Shown here one piece after another: positions 24,413-32,817 of a DNA stretch of 64,000 bases. The position numbers and the translations under genes were made by a program. Each line of letters starts with the position of its first letter. Position 1 is the stretch's first letter. The notes beneath the pieces are model-generated. The model was not told where the DNA came from and did not search any database. It saw only the letters and a list, made by a program, of their open reading frames with translations. The stretch lies in assembly GCA_024508675.1 (NCBI GenBank), contig JANINQ010000005.1, forward strand, positions 1 to 64,000. Direction: 5' to 3'. The DNA is from Afipia sp. (GTDB lineage: Bacteria; Pseudomonadota; Alphaproteobacteria; Rhizobiales; Xanthobacteraceae).

Positions 24413-24835
24413 TTAAGCGGGCTGCGGTTCCCGCGACGCGCGCGACGTGGAATCCGTTTTTGCCCTGGCCTTCCCTGCTCCTGCGGCTTTCGCCTGCGAT
24501 ACCGCGTCAAGCCGCGCGCGGTTGTCGTCGCCCCACGCCTTGAGCGCATCGATCACCGGGCGAAGGCGCTGTCCCGCTTCGGACAACTCGTAATCCACCC
24601 GCGGCGGAACCTCCGCATACACCTTGCGGATGATCAGGTCATCCTCCTCAAGGGCGCGAAGCTGCTTGGTCAGCATCCGCTGGGTGATCCGGGGCAGCCG
24701 CTTGCGCAGCTCGCCAAAGCGCAGCCGCCCGTCCTGCAGGTGATAGAGGATGACGCCCTTCCACTTGCCGTCGATCAGGTCGAGCGTGACCTCCACCGAA
24801 CAGCCCGGAGCGCAGCCAAAATCCTGTCGTTTCAT
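24413..24835 (-). CDS. HxlR-family transcriptional regulator
   Basis: 140 residues from ATG 24835 (MKRQDFGCAPGCSVEVTLDL); the open frame upstream was rejected because it enters the divergent promoter region. The HxlR winged helix is clear: LIDGKWKGVILYHLQDGRLR (about 20-39), FGELRKRLPRITQRMLTKQL (about 40-59) and RKVYAEVPPRVDYELSEAGQ. Two Cys (GCAPGC, residues 7 and 11) near the N-terminus fit the redox/aldehyde-sensing pattern of this family. The last 30 residues are a basic Ala/Lys tail. It is divergent from the alcohol dehydrogenase-like gene. The inverted half-sites ACGGT (24860-24864) and ACCGT (24883-24887) may be its operator. Confidence 0.92.
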   Translation of the reverse strand: MKRQDFGCAPGCSVEVTLDLIDGKWKGVILYHLQDGRLRFGELRKRLPRITQRMLTKQLRALEEDDLIIRKVYAEVPPRVDYELSEAGQRLRPVIDALKAWGDDNRARLDAVSQAKAAGAGKARAKTDSTSRASREPQPA

Positions 24836-24955
24836 AGGATGTTTTCCATTGGTATCCGAACGGTGACTATATCCCCGAAATGACCGTACTTGCAAATATG
24901 GCCTAAGCGCGACACGTAGAACCGGGACCGGAATAGTCCAGATGGAGCAAGATCA

Positions 24956-25969
24956 ATGAAAGCTGTGGGTTACAGGAAGTCGCTGCCGATCGATGCGGCG
25001 GACGCACTGTTCGATTTTGAAACCGGCAAGCCGGAGCCGCGCGAGCGCGACATCCGCGTCGCGGTGAAAGCGGTTTCCGCCAATCCGGTGGACTACAAGG
25101 TCCGCAAGCGCGCCGAACCGAAGGAAGGCGACACCAAAATTCTCGGCTTCGATGCTGCAGGCGTGGTCGATGCCGTAGGTCCGGATGTGACGCTGTTCAA
25201 GCCGGGCGATGAAGTCTGGTATGCTGGCTCGATCCAGCGCCAGGGCACCAACTCGGAATTCCATCTGGTGGACGAGCGCATCGTCGGTCACAAGCCGAAG
25301 ACGCTGTCTTTCGCACAATCGGCCGCCCTGCCCCTGACCTCGATCACCGCATGGGAATTGCTGTTCGACCGTCTCGGCGTCGCGCCGGGCAAGAGCGTCG
25401 ATCCGCGCACGCTGCTGATCGTCGGCGGCGCCGGCGGCGTCGGCTCGATCCTGATCCAGCTCGCGCGCCGTCTCACCGGCCTCACCATAGTCGCCACTGC
25501 GTCGCGCCCGGAATCCCGCAAGTGGTGCCTCGATCTCGGCGCGCATCATGTCATCGACCATTCGAAGCCGATGAAGGAGCAGATCGATGCGCTGAAAATC
25601 GCGCCGGTCGCACTGATCGCAGCGCTCACCAATACCGATCAGCACTTCGCCGCGCTGGCGGACATCATCGCTCCGCAGGGCAAGCTCGGACTGATCGACG
25701 ATCCGGCTTCGCTCAACGTCAATCTGCTCAAGGGCAAGGCGGCATCGCTCCACTGGGAGTCGATGTTCACGCGCTCATCGTTCCAGACCCCGGACATGAT
25801 CGCGCAGCATAACCTGCTCGACGATGTTGCCAGCCTGATCGACAACGGCGTGCTGCGCACCACTCTCGACAAGGTGCTGGGCAAGATTAACGCAGCGAAC
25901 CTGAAGCAGGCGCACGCACTGCTGGAAGGCGGCCGCTCCACCGGCAAGCTGGTGCTGGAAGGCTGGTAA
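24956..25969 (+). CDS. Zinc-binding alcohol dehydrogenase family / quinone oxidoreductase-like protein
   Basis: 337 residues of the medium-chain dehydrogenase superfamily. N-terminal GroES-like domain: MKAVGYRKSLPIDAADALFD, VKAVSANPVDYKVRKR, ILGFDAAGVVDAVGPDV. NADP-binding Rossmann motif: LLIVGGAGGVGSILIQLARR (about 152-171). C-terminal HALLEGGRSTGKLVLEG. The zinc-ligand Cys/His set of true alcohol dehydrogenases is not present, so an NADPH:quinone or enone reductase activity is more likely despite the family name. It is divergent from the HxlR regulator, a common pairing for quinone or aldehyde detoxification. Confidence 0.9.
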   Translation: MKAVGYRKSLPIDAADALFDFETGKPEPRERDIRVAVKAVSANPVDYKVRKRAEPKEGDTKILGFDAAGVVDAVGPDVTLFKPGDEVWYAGSIQRQGTNSEFHLVDERIVGHKPKTLSFAQSAALPLTSITAWELLFDRLGVAPGKSVDPRTLLIVGGAGGVGSILIQLARRLTGLTIVATASRPESRKWCLDLGAHHVIDHSKPMKEQIDALKIAPVALIAALTNTDQHFAALADIIAPQGKLGLIDDPASLNVNLLKGKAASLHWESMFTRSSFQTPDMIAQHNLLDDVASLIDNGVLRTTLDKVLGKINAANLKQAHALLEGGRSTGKLVLEGW

Positions 25970-25995
25970 CGGCTGTTCTCTACCTTCCAAATAAA

Positions 25996-26023
25996 AACCT
26001 CCGGCAGGGCATTGCCGGAGGTT
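25996..26023. terminator. Hairpin terminator after the dehydrogenase gene
   Basis: AACCTCCGGCA (25996-26006) pairs perfectly with TGCCGGAGGTT (26013-26023), an 11-bp stem with a GGGCAT loop, 26 bp after the stop. There is no T run on the plus side; on the minus side it is followed by TTTTATTTGG, so it may work best leftwards as a back-up. Confidence 0.6.
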
Positions 26024-26248
26024 CGGAAGGTTCTATGAGAAAACTCGCATGGACGCGAAATGAACGGCGGATGCGGCCGCTGCGCCATGATTGAACCATG
26101 CCTCAAATACCTTATTTAGTCAAACAATCGGAGTGCATGGCTCCTCTCACGATTGCGTGTGGGTACGTGATTTTACTCACCTCAGTTTACGCGCAGATGC
26201 TCTTTCTTTTACGGACCCGCGCTTTCACTCTGTAGAGCTTCTAAAGAA

Positions 26249-26276
26249 AAACCCCGGCAGTTGACTGCCGGGGTTT
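26249..26276 (-). terminator. Terminator of the porin gene
   Basis: AAACCCCGGCAG (26249-26260) pairs with CTGCCGGGGTTT (26265-26276) around TTGA, a perfect 12-bp stem. On the minus strand it is followed by TTCTTTAG. It lies 24 bp past the porin stop codon. Confidence 0.85.
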
Positions 26277-26300
26277 CTTGTTCAGGTGATCGTCAGACGA

Positions 26301-27767
26301 TTACCAGGTGCGGCGAACGCGGAAGTTGCCGGACAGGACGCCCTGATCCTTGAACTCGTAGTTGCCAGCCGGCTTGAAGAGACCGGCGTTGCCAGCGGCG
26401 GCGGCATTGAGGCCGCCAGTGCTGCTCTGGTCGATCGTGGTGTAGAGCACTTCGCCCGAGAACGTCAGGTTCCGGACAGGAGTCCACGCGGTGCGCGAAC
26501 CGATCTGCCAGATCTTGAAGTCCGGGTTGTAGTTGCTGCCGGCGACGAGCGACGGGGCATAACCCGCACGCAGGATTGCCGAAGCAGTGTCGTTATAATC
26601 GATGTTCACGTAGCTGCCGAAGATACCGGTCTGCCACTCGGGGCTCCAGTTATGCTCGAAACCGCCCTGCACGGCCCAGACCTTGGTCTTCTGGATCGAG
26701 CCGCCCGTGGTGTAGACGCCGTCAAGCAGCGAGGCCACAGCGAACGACTGGTAGAAGGCCGGGGTCGTACCCGCGTTGTTGAACGAGTCGAAGCTGTTGC
26801 CGGTGGTGCCACCGATCACGTACTTCGGCGCGCCGTCGGTATAGATCGCGCTGAACGACAGCTTGTCGCCGGGGCCGGTCGGCAGGTTCTTCAACTGAAT
26901 GCCGCCCTGGATGGCGAAGCCCCATTCGTCGCTCGGATGACCGGTAGGTTCGGTCGTGCCGTAGTAGCCTGCATGGATGTTGTGCAGACCAGCCGACAAC
27001 TGGGCCGTGAACGCAGCCTGGTCGACGCGGATGTTACCGACGAAGTCCGGAGACACGTTGCCGCCAGCCGCGTTGGTGAACGCACCCGTGAAGAGCTGGG
27101 CATTGGTCGGAGCAACTGCACCGTTGTAGATCGGAGCGCGGTTGATGACGCGGTTGTCTTCAACAGCAACCGACGCCGACACGCCATTGCCGAACTGCCA
27201 AGTGTAAGCGATCTGGCTGATACCGGTGGAGTTGTCGTAACCGCCGATCAGGTACGAGCTGTTCAGGTTGGTCGGGTTGGCGCCCCACGGAGTCTGGAAC
27301 ACCGAAATCGCCTTACCGAAGGTGAAGCCGGCGAACTGAACGAAGCCGAGGTCCATGGTCAGGACACCGGACGACGGGCCGTCGCCAGTGGTGTGCTGGA
27401 AGTTGCTCGCCCAGTAGGTGCGAACCACGCCCCACTCGCTCGCGGTGCGGGTGTCGATGTTCAGGTTCACGCGCGTACGGGTGGTGAAGTAGTCCGACGT
27501 ACGGTTCTGAAGACCGAGGTTGTTGCCGTTGTCCCAAGCTGGCTTGTCGTGCACGCCGCCGTTGACGTTTGCGTCGAACTGAACGTAGCCGCCCAGCTTG
27601 ATGCAGGTGTCAGTTCCCGGGATGTAGTAGAAACCCGCTCCATACAGGGAGCAGATCTTCACGTACTGGACCGCTTTCGCCTTGACGGGAAGATCAGCCG
27701 CCTGTGCGCCTGTGGCGGCAACCAGTGCGGCTGCCGAGCCCAGGATAAGGCTCTTAATCTTGCTCAT
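26301..27767 (-). CDS. Outer-membrane porin (Bradyrhizobium/Omp2b type)
   Basis: 488 residues from ATG 27767 (MSKIKSLILGSAAALVAATG), with GGAGG well placed upstream; the longer frame starts inside the leader. The signal peptide is cleaved near AQA-AD (about residue 24). The mature N-terminus (ADLPVKAKAVQYVKICSLYG, then AGFYYIPGTDTCIKLGGYVQ) is diagnostic of the rhizobial general porins, 16-strand beta barrels that form trimers. It ends in a Trp (FRVRRTW), consistent with an aromatic outer-membrane C-terminus. Alternating-residue strands and Gly/Asn-rich loops fill the remainder. Codon use is strongly biased, indicating high expression. Confidence 0.95.
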   Translation of the reverse strand: MSKIKSLILGSAAALVAATGAQAADLPVKAKAVQYVKICSLYGAGFYYIPGTDTCIKLGGYVQFDANVNGGVHDKPAWDNGNNLGLQNRTSDYFTTRTRVNLNIDTRTASEWGVVRTYWASNFQHTTGDGPSSGVLTMDLGFVQFAGFTFGKAISVFQTPWGANPTNLNSSYLIGGYDNSTGISQIAYTWQFGNGVSASVAVEDNRVINRAPIYNGAVAPTNAQLFTGAFTNAAGGNVSPDFVGNIRVDQAAFTAQLSAGLHNIHAGYYGTTEPTGHPSDEWGFAIQGGIQLKNLPTGPGDKLSFSAIYTDGAPKYVIGGTTGNSFDSFNNAGTTPAFYQSFAVASLLDGVYTTGGSIQKTKVWAVQGGFEHNWSPEWQTGIFGSYVNIDYNDTASAILRAGYAPSLVAGSNYNPDFKIWQIGSRTAWTPVRNLTFSGEVLYTTIDQSSTGGLNAAAAGNAGLFKPAGNYEFKDQGVLSGNFRVRRTW

Positions 27768-28087
27768 AAAACCTCCAAAATTGATCAACTGAGGAAAGGT
27801 CCGCTTCCCGTGGCACCAGCCACCCCAATCAGCCCCTGATCCCCGCTTACCGCTGGTGGCCTGTCTTCCTGACAGGACGCCCGCGAGTCACCCGATGCTC
27901 TCGGCTGACAAGGCGACAATGCCTGCATCGATCAGATGATTACAATAATTGATTTACTCATGCTTTTATTTGGCCTCACTCGTGTGCTTTCCCCGCAACA
28001 TCATGTCAGTGGGATGACGCAAGCATCGATTGCAAAGGCACGGATGCTGACATATTTTTGCGCATTCGAGCGAAAAGGCAGTATTAA
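27768..28087. other. Divergent leader/promoter region between porin and MarR genes
   Basis: 320 bases with no gene. A long leader before the porin gene is expected for a highly expressed, regulated porin, but I see no certain promoter. The middle part (27930-28030) is AT-rich. An inverted repeat CTGTCTTCCTGACAG is visible near 27859-27873. Confidence 0.5.
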
Positions 28088-28642
28088 ATGGCCGGCAGAA
28101 TCCCCGCCAAGAAAATTTCATCTCAACGTCATACTTCAAGCCCGCGCGGCACCCCGCACGACATGCATCCGATGGGACCGGATGATACGCTGGTTCGTCA
28201 ATTCATCTGGGATGTTATTTCAATCAACACCCATCTCGAGGAAATCCGTTCCAACTGGGCGCGCATGCTGGACATCACCTGTCCGCAATGGCTGATCCTG
28301 ATGGCGGTCAACGATCTCGATCAAGGCAAGGGAATCTCGGTCCGCGAGGTTTCGACAAAGCTGCATGTCGATCCCTCTTTCGTGACGACTCAAACCAAAA
28401 GCCTTGAAAAGCACGGCTTCATGCGCCGTGTCGCGTCCAAGGAGGACGCACGCGTGGTGCTGATGTCGCTCACCGACAAGGCGCACAAGCAGATCGCGAA
28501 TCTTTATTCGCAGCAGGTGGTCGCGGACAATCTGGTCTTCTCGGATTTCTCGACGCAGACATTCCGCGATCTCACCGACAAGCTCTCGACACTCAAGGAG
28601 CGGCTGGCGAAAGCCGCTCAGATGATCGCCGCGAACGGCTGA
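28088..28642 (+). CDS. MarR-family transcriptional regulator
   Basis: 184 residues. A basic N-terminal extension (about 1-30) precedes a MarR winged-helix domain: NWARMLDITCPQWLILMAVN (about 56-75), GISVREVSTKLHVDPSFVTT (recognition region about 82-101), the wing RRVASKEDARVVLMSLTDKA (about 113-132), and a C-terminal dimerisation helix. It is divergent from the porin gene and convergent, with only 3 bp between stops, with the hydrolase-like gene. It could regulate either, or an aromatic catabolic function. Confidence 0.9.
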   Translation: MAGRIPAKKISSQRHTSSPRGTPHDMHPMGPDDTLVRQFIWDVISINTHLEEIRSNWARMLDITCPQWLILMAVNDLDQGKGISVREVSTKLHVDPSFVTTQTKSLEKHGFMRRVASKEDARVVLMSLTDKAHKQIANLYSQQVVADNLVFSDFSTQTFRDLTDKLSTLKERLAKAAQMIAANG

Positions 28643-28645
28643 CGT

Positions 28646-29845
28646 TCACGCTGCCTCTGACGCAGGTACGATCGCGAGGCGGCTCGCGATCCAGTCGAAC
28701 ACGTACTCATTGCCAAGGGTCGGATTGTCAGACTGGCCGTGCGCCGCGGCCGTTTCCGCAGCGGCAAAAATCTTCAGCGTGACATCGGCGCCCTCGGCCC
28801 TCAACGCAGACGACAGGGTGACGGCGTGGCGGGTGTCGAGCCAATCGTGCTCGCCGAAGGTCATCAGGATCGGGCACTTGATGCTGGTAAGTCCATGGCG
28901 CTGGAGCCTGCGAATCTCGTCAGCAATGGCGTCCCTCACATCGTGACCGGACATCCACTGCGTCGCCGTCACGCTCTGGTGCAAGTCCCAGATGCCGGCA
29001 TCGCAGACAGCCGCTGCAAAGCGGTCGTCGAGGCTCGCCGCGCGTGACGCATAGGCCGCGCCGAGTCCATCGCCAAAAATGGCGACACGCTGCTCGTCGA
29101 TATCGCCGCGCGCGATCAGATAATCCACACAGCAGCTAATCGCGGTCTCGATCTCGTAACGCACCAAACCCTTGATCCGCGGCGCACTGCCCTGCCCCGG
29201 CAGATCGGCCAGCAACAGCGACAGACCACGCGCATGGGCCTGACGCATCAGGGTGTGCAGATGCTCGTCCTTGAAATGCCCCGACCCGCCAACGCAGATC
29301 ACAACAGGAGTCTTTGAAGAGGCGCCCGGCGCGCGCAGGAAGTAAGCCTCGACAAAACCATCGTCGAAGCACGGAATCCTGACCAGTTCACCGCCCGACG
29401 GCTGATGCGAGACGACAAGGGAGGAGCAGGCCCGCATCCGCTCAAGCGCGTCCGCACGTCGGCTATCATCGAGCTTCAGGAAGATTTCCGAGGTTCGATA
29501 ATAATTCGATGCGCGAAGCCAGTTGCTGAGGGCCGAATGGAGATGTCCAGCCCCGAGCGCAACATCGCCGCGAGCCCTGTTGCTGTCCGCGACGGTGGTC
29601 CATGCGCGATACCAGCTCTCGTCGTCGCCGGGCACGATGCGGCTTGCAGCCAGAAAACATTCGGAGACGGTGCTGCCGCCCTCCTGCGCCGAACCGAGCA
29701 CGCGCATGAACTGAAGACTATAGTCCTCATCGTCAGGCCACTGCATCCAGCCGCCAGGTTCAAAGCGCGGAGGCGAAAGGTCGGCAGGTCTATCGTTCAA
29801 AAGAGCAGTCCACACGATCAGGTCAGCCGATGATTGAAGCTGCAC
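28646..29845 (-). CDS. Alpha/beta hydrolase-fold protein with Ser-to-Gly change in the nucleophile elbow
   Basis: About 399 residues if GTG 29845 is the start; the frame reaches an ATG at 29986, but that N-terminal part (Cys/His/Arg-rich) looks non-coding. It resembles the hydrolase at 12222-13559: helical N-domain (DDESWYRAWTTVADSNRARG), then the core with VVICVGGSGHFKDEHLHTLM and LLADLPGQGSAPRIKG. The elbow reads IFGDGLGAAYASRAA where the relative has YMGISLGG, so the nucleophilic Ser is Gly. The acid (FGEHDWLD) and a His (AAAHGQSDNP) remain. It may be an inactive or altered enzyme. Start uncertain. Confidence 0.75.
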   Translation of the reverse strand: MQLQSSADLIVWTALLNDRPADLSPPRFEPGGWMQWPDDEDYSLQFMRVLGSAQEGGSTVSECFLAASRIVPGDDESWYRAWTTVADSNRARGDVALGAGHLHSALSNWLRASNYYRTSEIFLKLDDSRRADALERMRACSSLVVSHQPSGGELVRIPCFDDGFVEAYFLRAPGASSKTPVVICVGGSGHFKDEHLHTLMRQAHARGLSLLLADLPGQGSAPRIKGLVRYEIETAISCCVDYLIARGDIDEQRVAIFGDGLGAAYASRAASLDDRFAAAVCDAGIWDLHQSVTATQWMSGHDVRDAIADEIRRLQRHGLTSIKCPILMTFGEHDWLDTRHAVTLSSALRAEGADVTLKIFAAAETAAAHGQSDNPTLGNEYVFDWIASRLAIVPASEAA

Positions 29846-30047
29846 CAAGCCCGCTCGATCTAGAAAAGAAACGTCCGAGAACAAGGCGAGCAGGCATGTT
29901 GCATTGCAGCCATGAGCATGACCGCACAAATGCGACAGACGCGTTACAGTTGTGTGACAAGCAGCCGATCTGCGACGTTGTCGCATGCGACACGACGTCC
30001 CGGGAGAAAATTATTTCCACAGAATGCGGAAAACAGACCCACCGCTT

Positions 30048-30842
30048 CTACGCAATTGTCTGGATAATCCCGCCTTCCGCGCGCAGCGCGGCCCCGTTTG
30101 TCACCGATGCTTCACGCGAACTGACATAGACAACCATGTTGGCTATCTCGTCGACGGTGGCGAATCGCTGGATCAGCGACGTGCCGCGGTGCTGCTTCAC
30201 GAACTGCGAGGCGGCCTCATCCACCGACTGGCCATTCTGTTTCGCCAAGTCCTTCACGAAGGTCTCGACCCCCTCGGACATGGTCGGCCCCGGCAGCACC
30301 GAATTGACAGTGACACGCGTCCCTTTGGTCAGTTCGGCCAGACCACGGGACACCGAGAGTTGCGCGGTTTTGGACATGCCGTAGTGAATCATCTCGCTCG
30401 GAATATTGACCCCCGATTCCGAGGAGATGAAAACGATGCGGCCCCAGTTACGCTTGAGCATTCCGGGCATATAGGCGCGCGACAGCCGCACACCGGACAT
30501 CACATTGACTTCGAAGAAGCGCGTCCAGTCCGCGTCGGGAATTTCGAAAAAATCCTTCGGCTCGAAGATGCCGGCATTGTTGATGAGGATGTCCGTCTCC
30601 GGCACGGCAGCAACAAGCTTCGCACAACCCTCAGCAGTGGAAACGTCAGCGCCGACACCGCGCGCCTTCGCGCCCGGCACCACCTGAATGATCGCCGCTG
30701 CGGCAGCGTCCGCCTTCGCCTGGGTGCGTCCGTTGACCACGACGCTCGCCCCGCTCCCGGCAAGGCCGCGCGCGATGGCCAGCCCGATGCCTCCGGTCGA
30801 TCCGGTGATGATAGCGGTCGTTCCTGAAAGATCGATTTTCAT
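30048..30842 (-). CDS. SDR-family oxidoreductase
   Basis: 264 residues from ATG 30842 (MKIDLSGTTAIITGSTGGIG), with AGGAG upstream; 53 further in-frame codons upstream were rejected. Classical short-chain dehydrogenase features: cofactor motif TGSTGGIG (13-20), NNAG (88-91), catalytic Ser near 141, YGMSK with Tyr154 and Lys158. NGR after the second strand favours NADPH. The typical GG.IQTIA end is present. Substrate unknown. It lies between the hydrolase-like gene and the TetR gene, all on the minus strand. Confidence 0.93.
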   Translation of the reverse strand: MKIDLSGTTAIITGSTGGIGLAIARGLAGSGASVVVNGRTQAKADAAAAAIIQVVPGAKARGVGADVSTAEGCAKLVAAVPETDILINNAGIFEPKDFFEIPDADWTRFFEVNVMSGVRLSRAYMPGMLKRNWGRIVFISSESGVNIPSEMIHYGMSKTAQLSVSRGLAELTKGTRVTVNSVLPGPTMSEGVETFVKDLAKQNGQSVDEAASQFVKQHRGTSLIQRFATVDEIANMVVYVSSREASVTNGAALRAEGGIIQTIA

Positions 30843-31018
30843 GTGCTTGCTCCTGTCCCCGACAGTTAAGTGCGGCAGGCCGTGCCGGCCAGCAGAAAAC
30901 CCTGTCTGCCAGTTCATGGCATTATGTCCCGACAGGCAATAATCCGGCCGCACAAAATTCCGTGCACCCGCCGCTCGCGTGGCCACACAGAGCAGGCTCA
31001 TGCTGGAAGAGGAAAGCG

Positions 31019-31681
31019 CTAGCCCATGGCCGGAAGCAGCCGGCGAATCTCGGCCTGCAATTCAGGGATCGCCTGTGCGTCGCCGGACAGATGACGCAGC
31101 AAACATTTCTGAAACAGCCCGTCGAATAGCGCGTAGAGGGCTTCGGGCGAAACGACCGGCTTTTTGCGGCCCAGCTGGGCGTAGCGGGACACGACGCGCC
31201 ACATCATGTCCTCAAGGCTCTTGTCGATCGCCGTGACATCGTCGCGGAATGCATCCTCGAACAAGGCCTGCGCGCGCAGATCGTACCAGAGCCGATGCAT
31301 ATGCGCTTCGGTGCGGATCGTTTCGCCGAGCTTGTCGAGAAAACCGTCGAGCAGCTCACCCCTGCTCTTTGCCGTCGCCGTGATCTGATCGTAGCGGGTG
31401 ACGCATTTGGCCTTGTAGTGGCGCACGCTGCAGCAGATCAGATCGAACTTGTCGCTGAAATAGTAGTGCAGCACGCCATGGGTGAACTCGGACTTCTGCG
31501 CGATTTCCCGCAACGAGGTGCGCGCATAGCCAAGCTCAGCGAGAGTCGCGAGCGCGGCCTCCGCCAGTTCAATCCGCCGGGCATTGAACTTGTCGACGGG
31601 AACGCGAGCGCCGCGTCGCGCCGCAGTTTCCGTCCGCGCTCCGATCTCCGCTAACCGCGCCGCCATTCCGACCGTCTTCAC
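31019..31681 (-). CDS. TetR-family transcriptional regulator
   Basis: 220 residues. After a basic N-terminal arm (about 1-35) the helix-turn-helix runs IELAEAALATLAELGYARTS (about 37-56) and LREIAQKSEFTHGVLHYYFS (about 57-76), in which GVLHYYF is the usual TetR recognition end. The C-terminal domain (DKFDLICCSVRHYKAKCVTR onward) resembles TetR_C regulators of the BetI/FadR-like group and contains Cys-Cys. It is divergent from the SDR gene at 31920 across a repeat-containing region at 31753-31814. Confidence 0.92.
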   Translation of the reverse strand: MKTVGMAARLAEIGARTETAARRGARVPVDKFNARRIELAEAALATLAELGYARTSLREIAQKSEFTHGVLHYYFSDKFDLICCSVRHYKAKCVTRYDQITATAKSRGELLDGFLDKLGETIRTEAHMHRLWYDLRAQALFEDAFRDDVTAIDKSLEDMMWRVVSRYAQLGRKKPVVSPEALYALFDGLFQKCLLRHLSGDAQAIPELQAEIRRLLPAMG

Positions 31682-31752
31682 CTCTTCGAGTCACCGGCGC
31701 CCCGATTATGCATGGACCGGCGAAGAAATCTTCGGACCACTCAAAACGAATC

Positions 31753-31814
31753 CTTGACAATCGTCAAGATTCTATTGGACGTTTGTCAAAATAAAACTGG
31801 CCAATCGTCAAGAT
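31753..31814. promoter_or_regulatory. Repeated operator-like motifs between TetR and SDR genes
   Basis: A perfect inverted repeat CTTGAC (31753-31758), AATC, GTCAAG (31763-31768). The 12-base sequence AATCGTCAAGAT occurs twice in direct orientation, at 31759-31770 and 31803-31814, with a related TTTGTCAAA at 31782-31790. Three GTCAA boxes at regular spacing on a divergent promoter point to cooperative binding of the TetR-type protein. Confidence 0.6.
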
Positions 31815-31919
31815 ATTCGGGCGATTGCGGAGGAGCCTCTGGACCGCCTCACTCCCGGTCTCCCCGCAGCAGCTTCAATCTCGAAGGCGACGAGCCATTA
31901 ACAAGGGAGGAAGTTGTCA

Positions 31920-32723
31920 ATGAGCGGAAAGAGTTTGGCTGGCCGAAAGGCTCTGGTGACCGGTGGCGCGCGCGGCATCGGTGAAGCGATCGCGACAGCG
32001 CTCGCGAATGCCGGTGCATCGATCATGATTACCGACGTCCTGACGGACCTCGGAAAGACCACAGCGGCAAACATCGCCAAGACCGGCGTGAAAACAGGCT
32101 TTCACGCGCTGGACGTCACCGACGATGCGCAATGGGAGAAAGCCGTTGCCGCAACGGTCGCAGAACTCGGCGGCTACGACATCCTCATCAACAATGCGGG
32201 CATCGAGATCACATCGCTTCTCATCGATGTGAAGGCCGAGGACATGCGCAAGATGTGCGACGTGAACATCGTCGGCACCGGCCTCGGGATGAAACATGCA
32301 TTTCGCGCCATGCGTCCCGGCGGCGCGGCGGGCAAAGGCGGCGCTGTCGTCAATATCTCGTCGGTCGCGGCCACCATCGCCTACCCTGCCATCGCAGGTT
32401 ACTCCGGCACCAAATCCGCCGTGGACCGGATGACGCGCGTCGGCGCGATGGAAGCCGGTAAGCTCGGTTACGGCGTGCGCGTGAACTGCCTCTATCCGGG
32501 CCTCGCGCCGACCGACATGGGGTTGAAACTCGCGAGCGACATCGCCGCGCTCGGCCTTGCACCCGACGTCAACGCCGCGGTTGCTTCCGTCATCGACCAG
32601 ACGCCGCTCGGCCGCCTCGCGGAAGTCGGCGACATCGCCGATGCCGCGGTCTTCCTCTGCTCCAACGAAGCGCGGTTCATCACCGGAATCGGCCTGCCGG
32701 TCGAAGGCGGCATGGGCACCTGA
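31920..32723 (+). CDS. SDR-family oxidoreductase
   Basis: 267 residues from ATG 31920 (MSGKSLAGRKALVTGGARGI), preceded by GGGAGGAAG. Classical SDR signatures: TGGARGIG (14-21), D39 after the second strand (ITDV) favouring NAD, NNAG (91-94), Ser147/148 and YSGTK with Tyr161 and Lys165. VNCLYPGLAPTDMG and the terminal GLPVEGGMGT are typical. It is divergent from the TetR gene and followed after 94 bp by a DUF5938 oxidoreductase-like gene, so the two are probably a TetR-controlled catabolic unit. Substrate unknown, perhaps a secondary alcohol such as a steroid or terpenoid. Confidence 0.93.
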   Translation: MSGKSLAGRKALVTGGARGIGEAIATALANAGASIMITDVLTDLGKTTAANIAKTGVKTGFHALDVTDDAQWEKAVAATVAELGGYDILINNAGIEITSLLIDVKAEDMRKMCDVNIVGTGLGMKHAFRAMRPGGAAGKGGAVVNISSVAATIAYPAIAGYSGTKSAVDRMTRVGAMEAGKLGYGVRVNCLYPGLAPTDMGLKLASDIAALGLAPDVNAAVASVIDQTPLGRLAEVGDIADAAVFLCSNEARFITGIGLPVEGGMGT

Positions 32724-32817
32724 GCCTGCCCACTCGGGCCTGCTCACAAGAACGGAACGATGAAGGCCGCTTGCCCTCATCGTCACCCAGCACATCATAT
32801 AACAGGGAGGATTTCAC

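Larger units (their letters stand above)
25970..26300. other. Convergent intergenic region with two hairpins
   Basis: 331 bases between the dehydrogenase and porin genes. It holds the hairpins described separately at 25996-26023 and 26249-26276. The 225 bases between them are AT-richer and carry no frame with a ribosome binding site. Confidence 0.6.

Noticed and set aside
26301-27767. Possible specific uptake channel instead of general porin
   Set aside because: The N-terminal ADLPVKAKAVQYVKICSLYG region is that of the general rhizobial porins; no reason to name a specific substrate.
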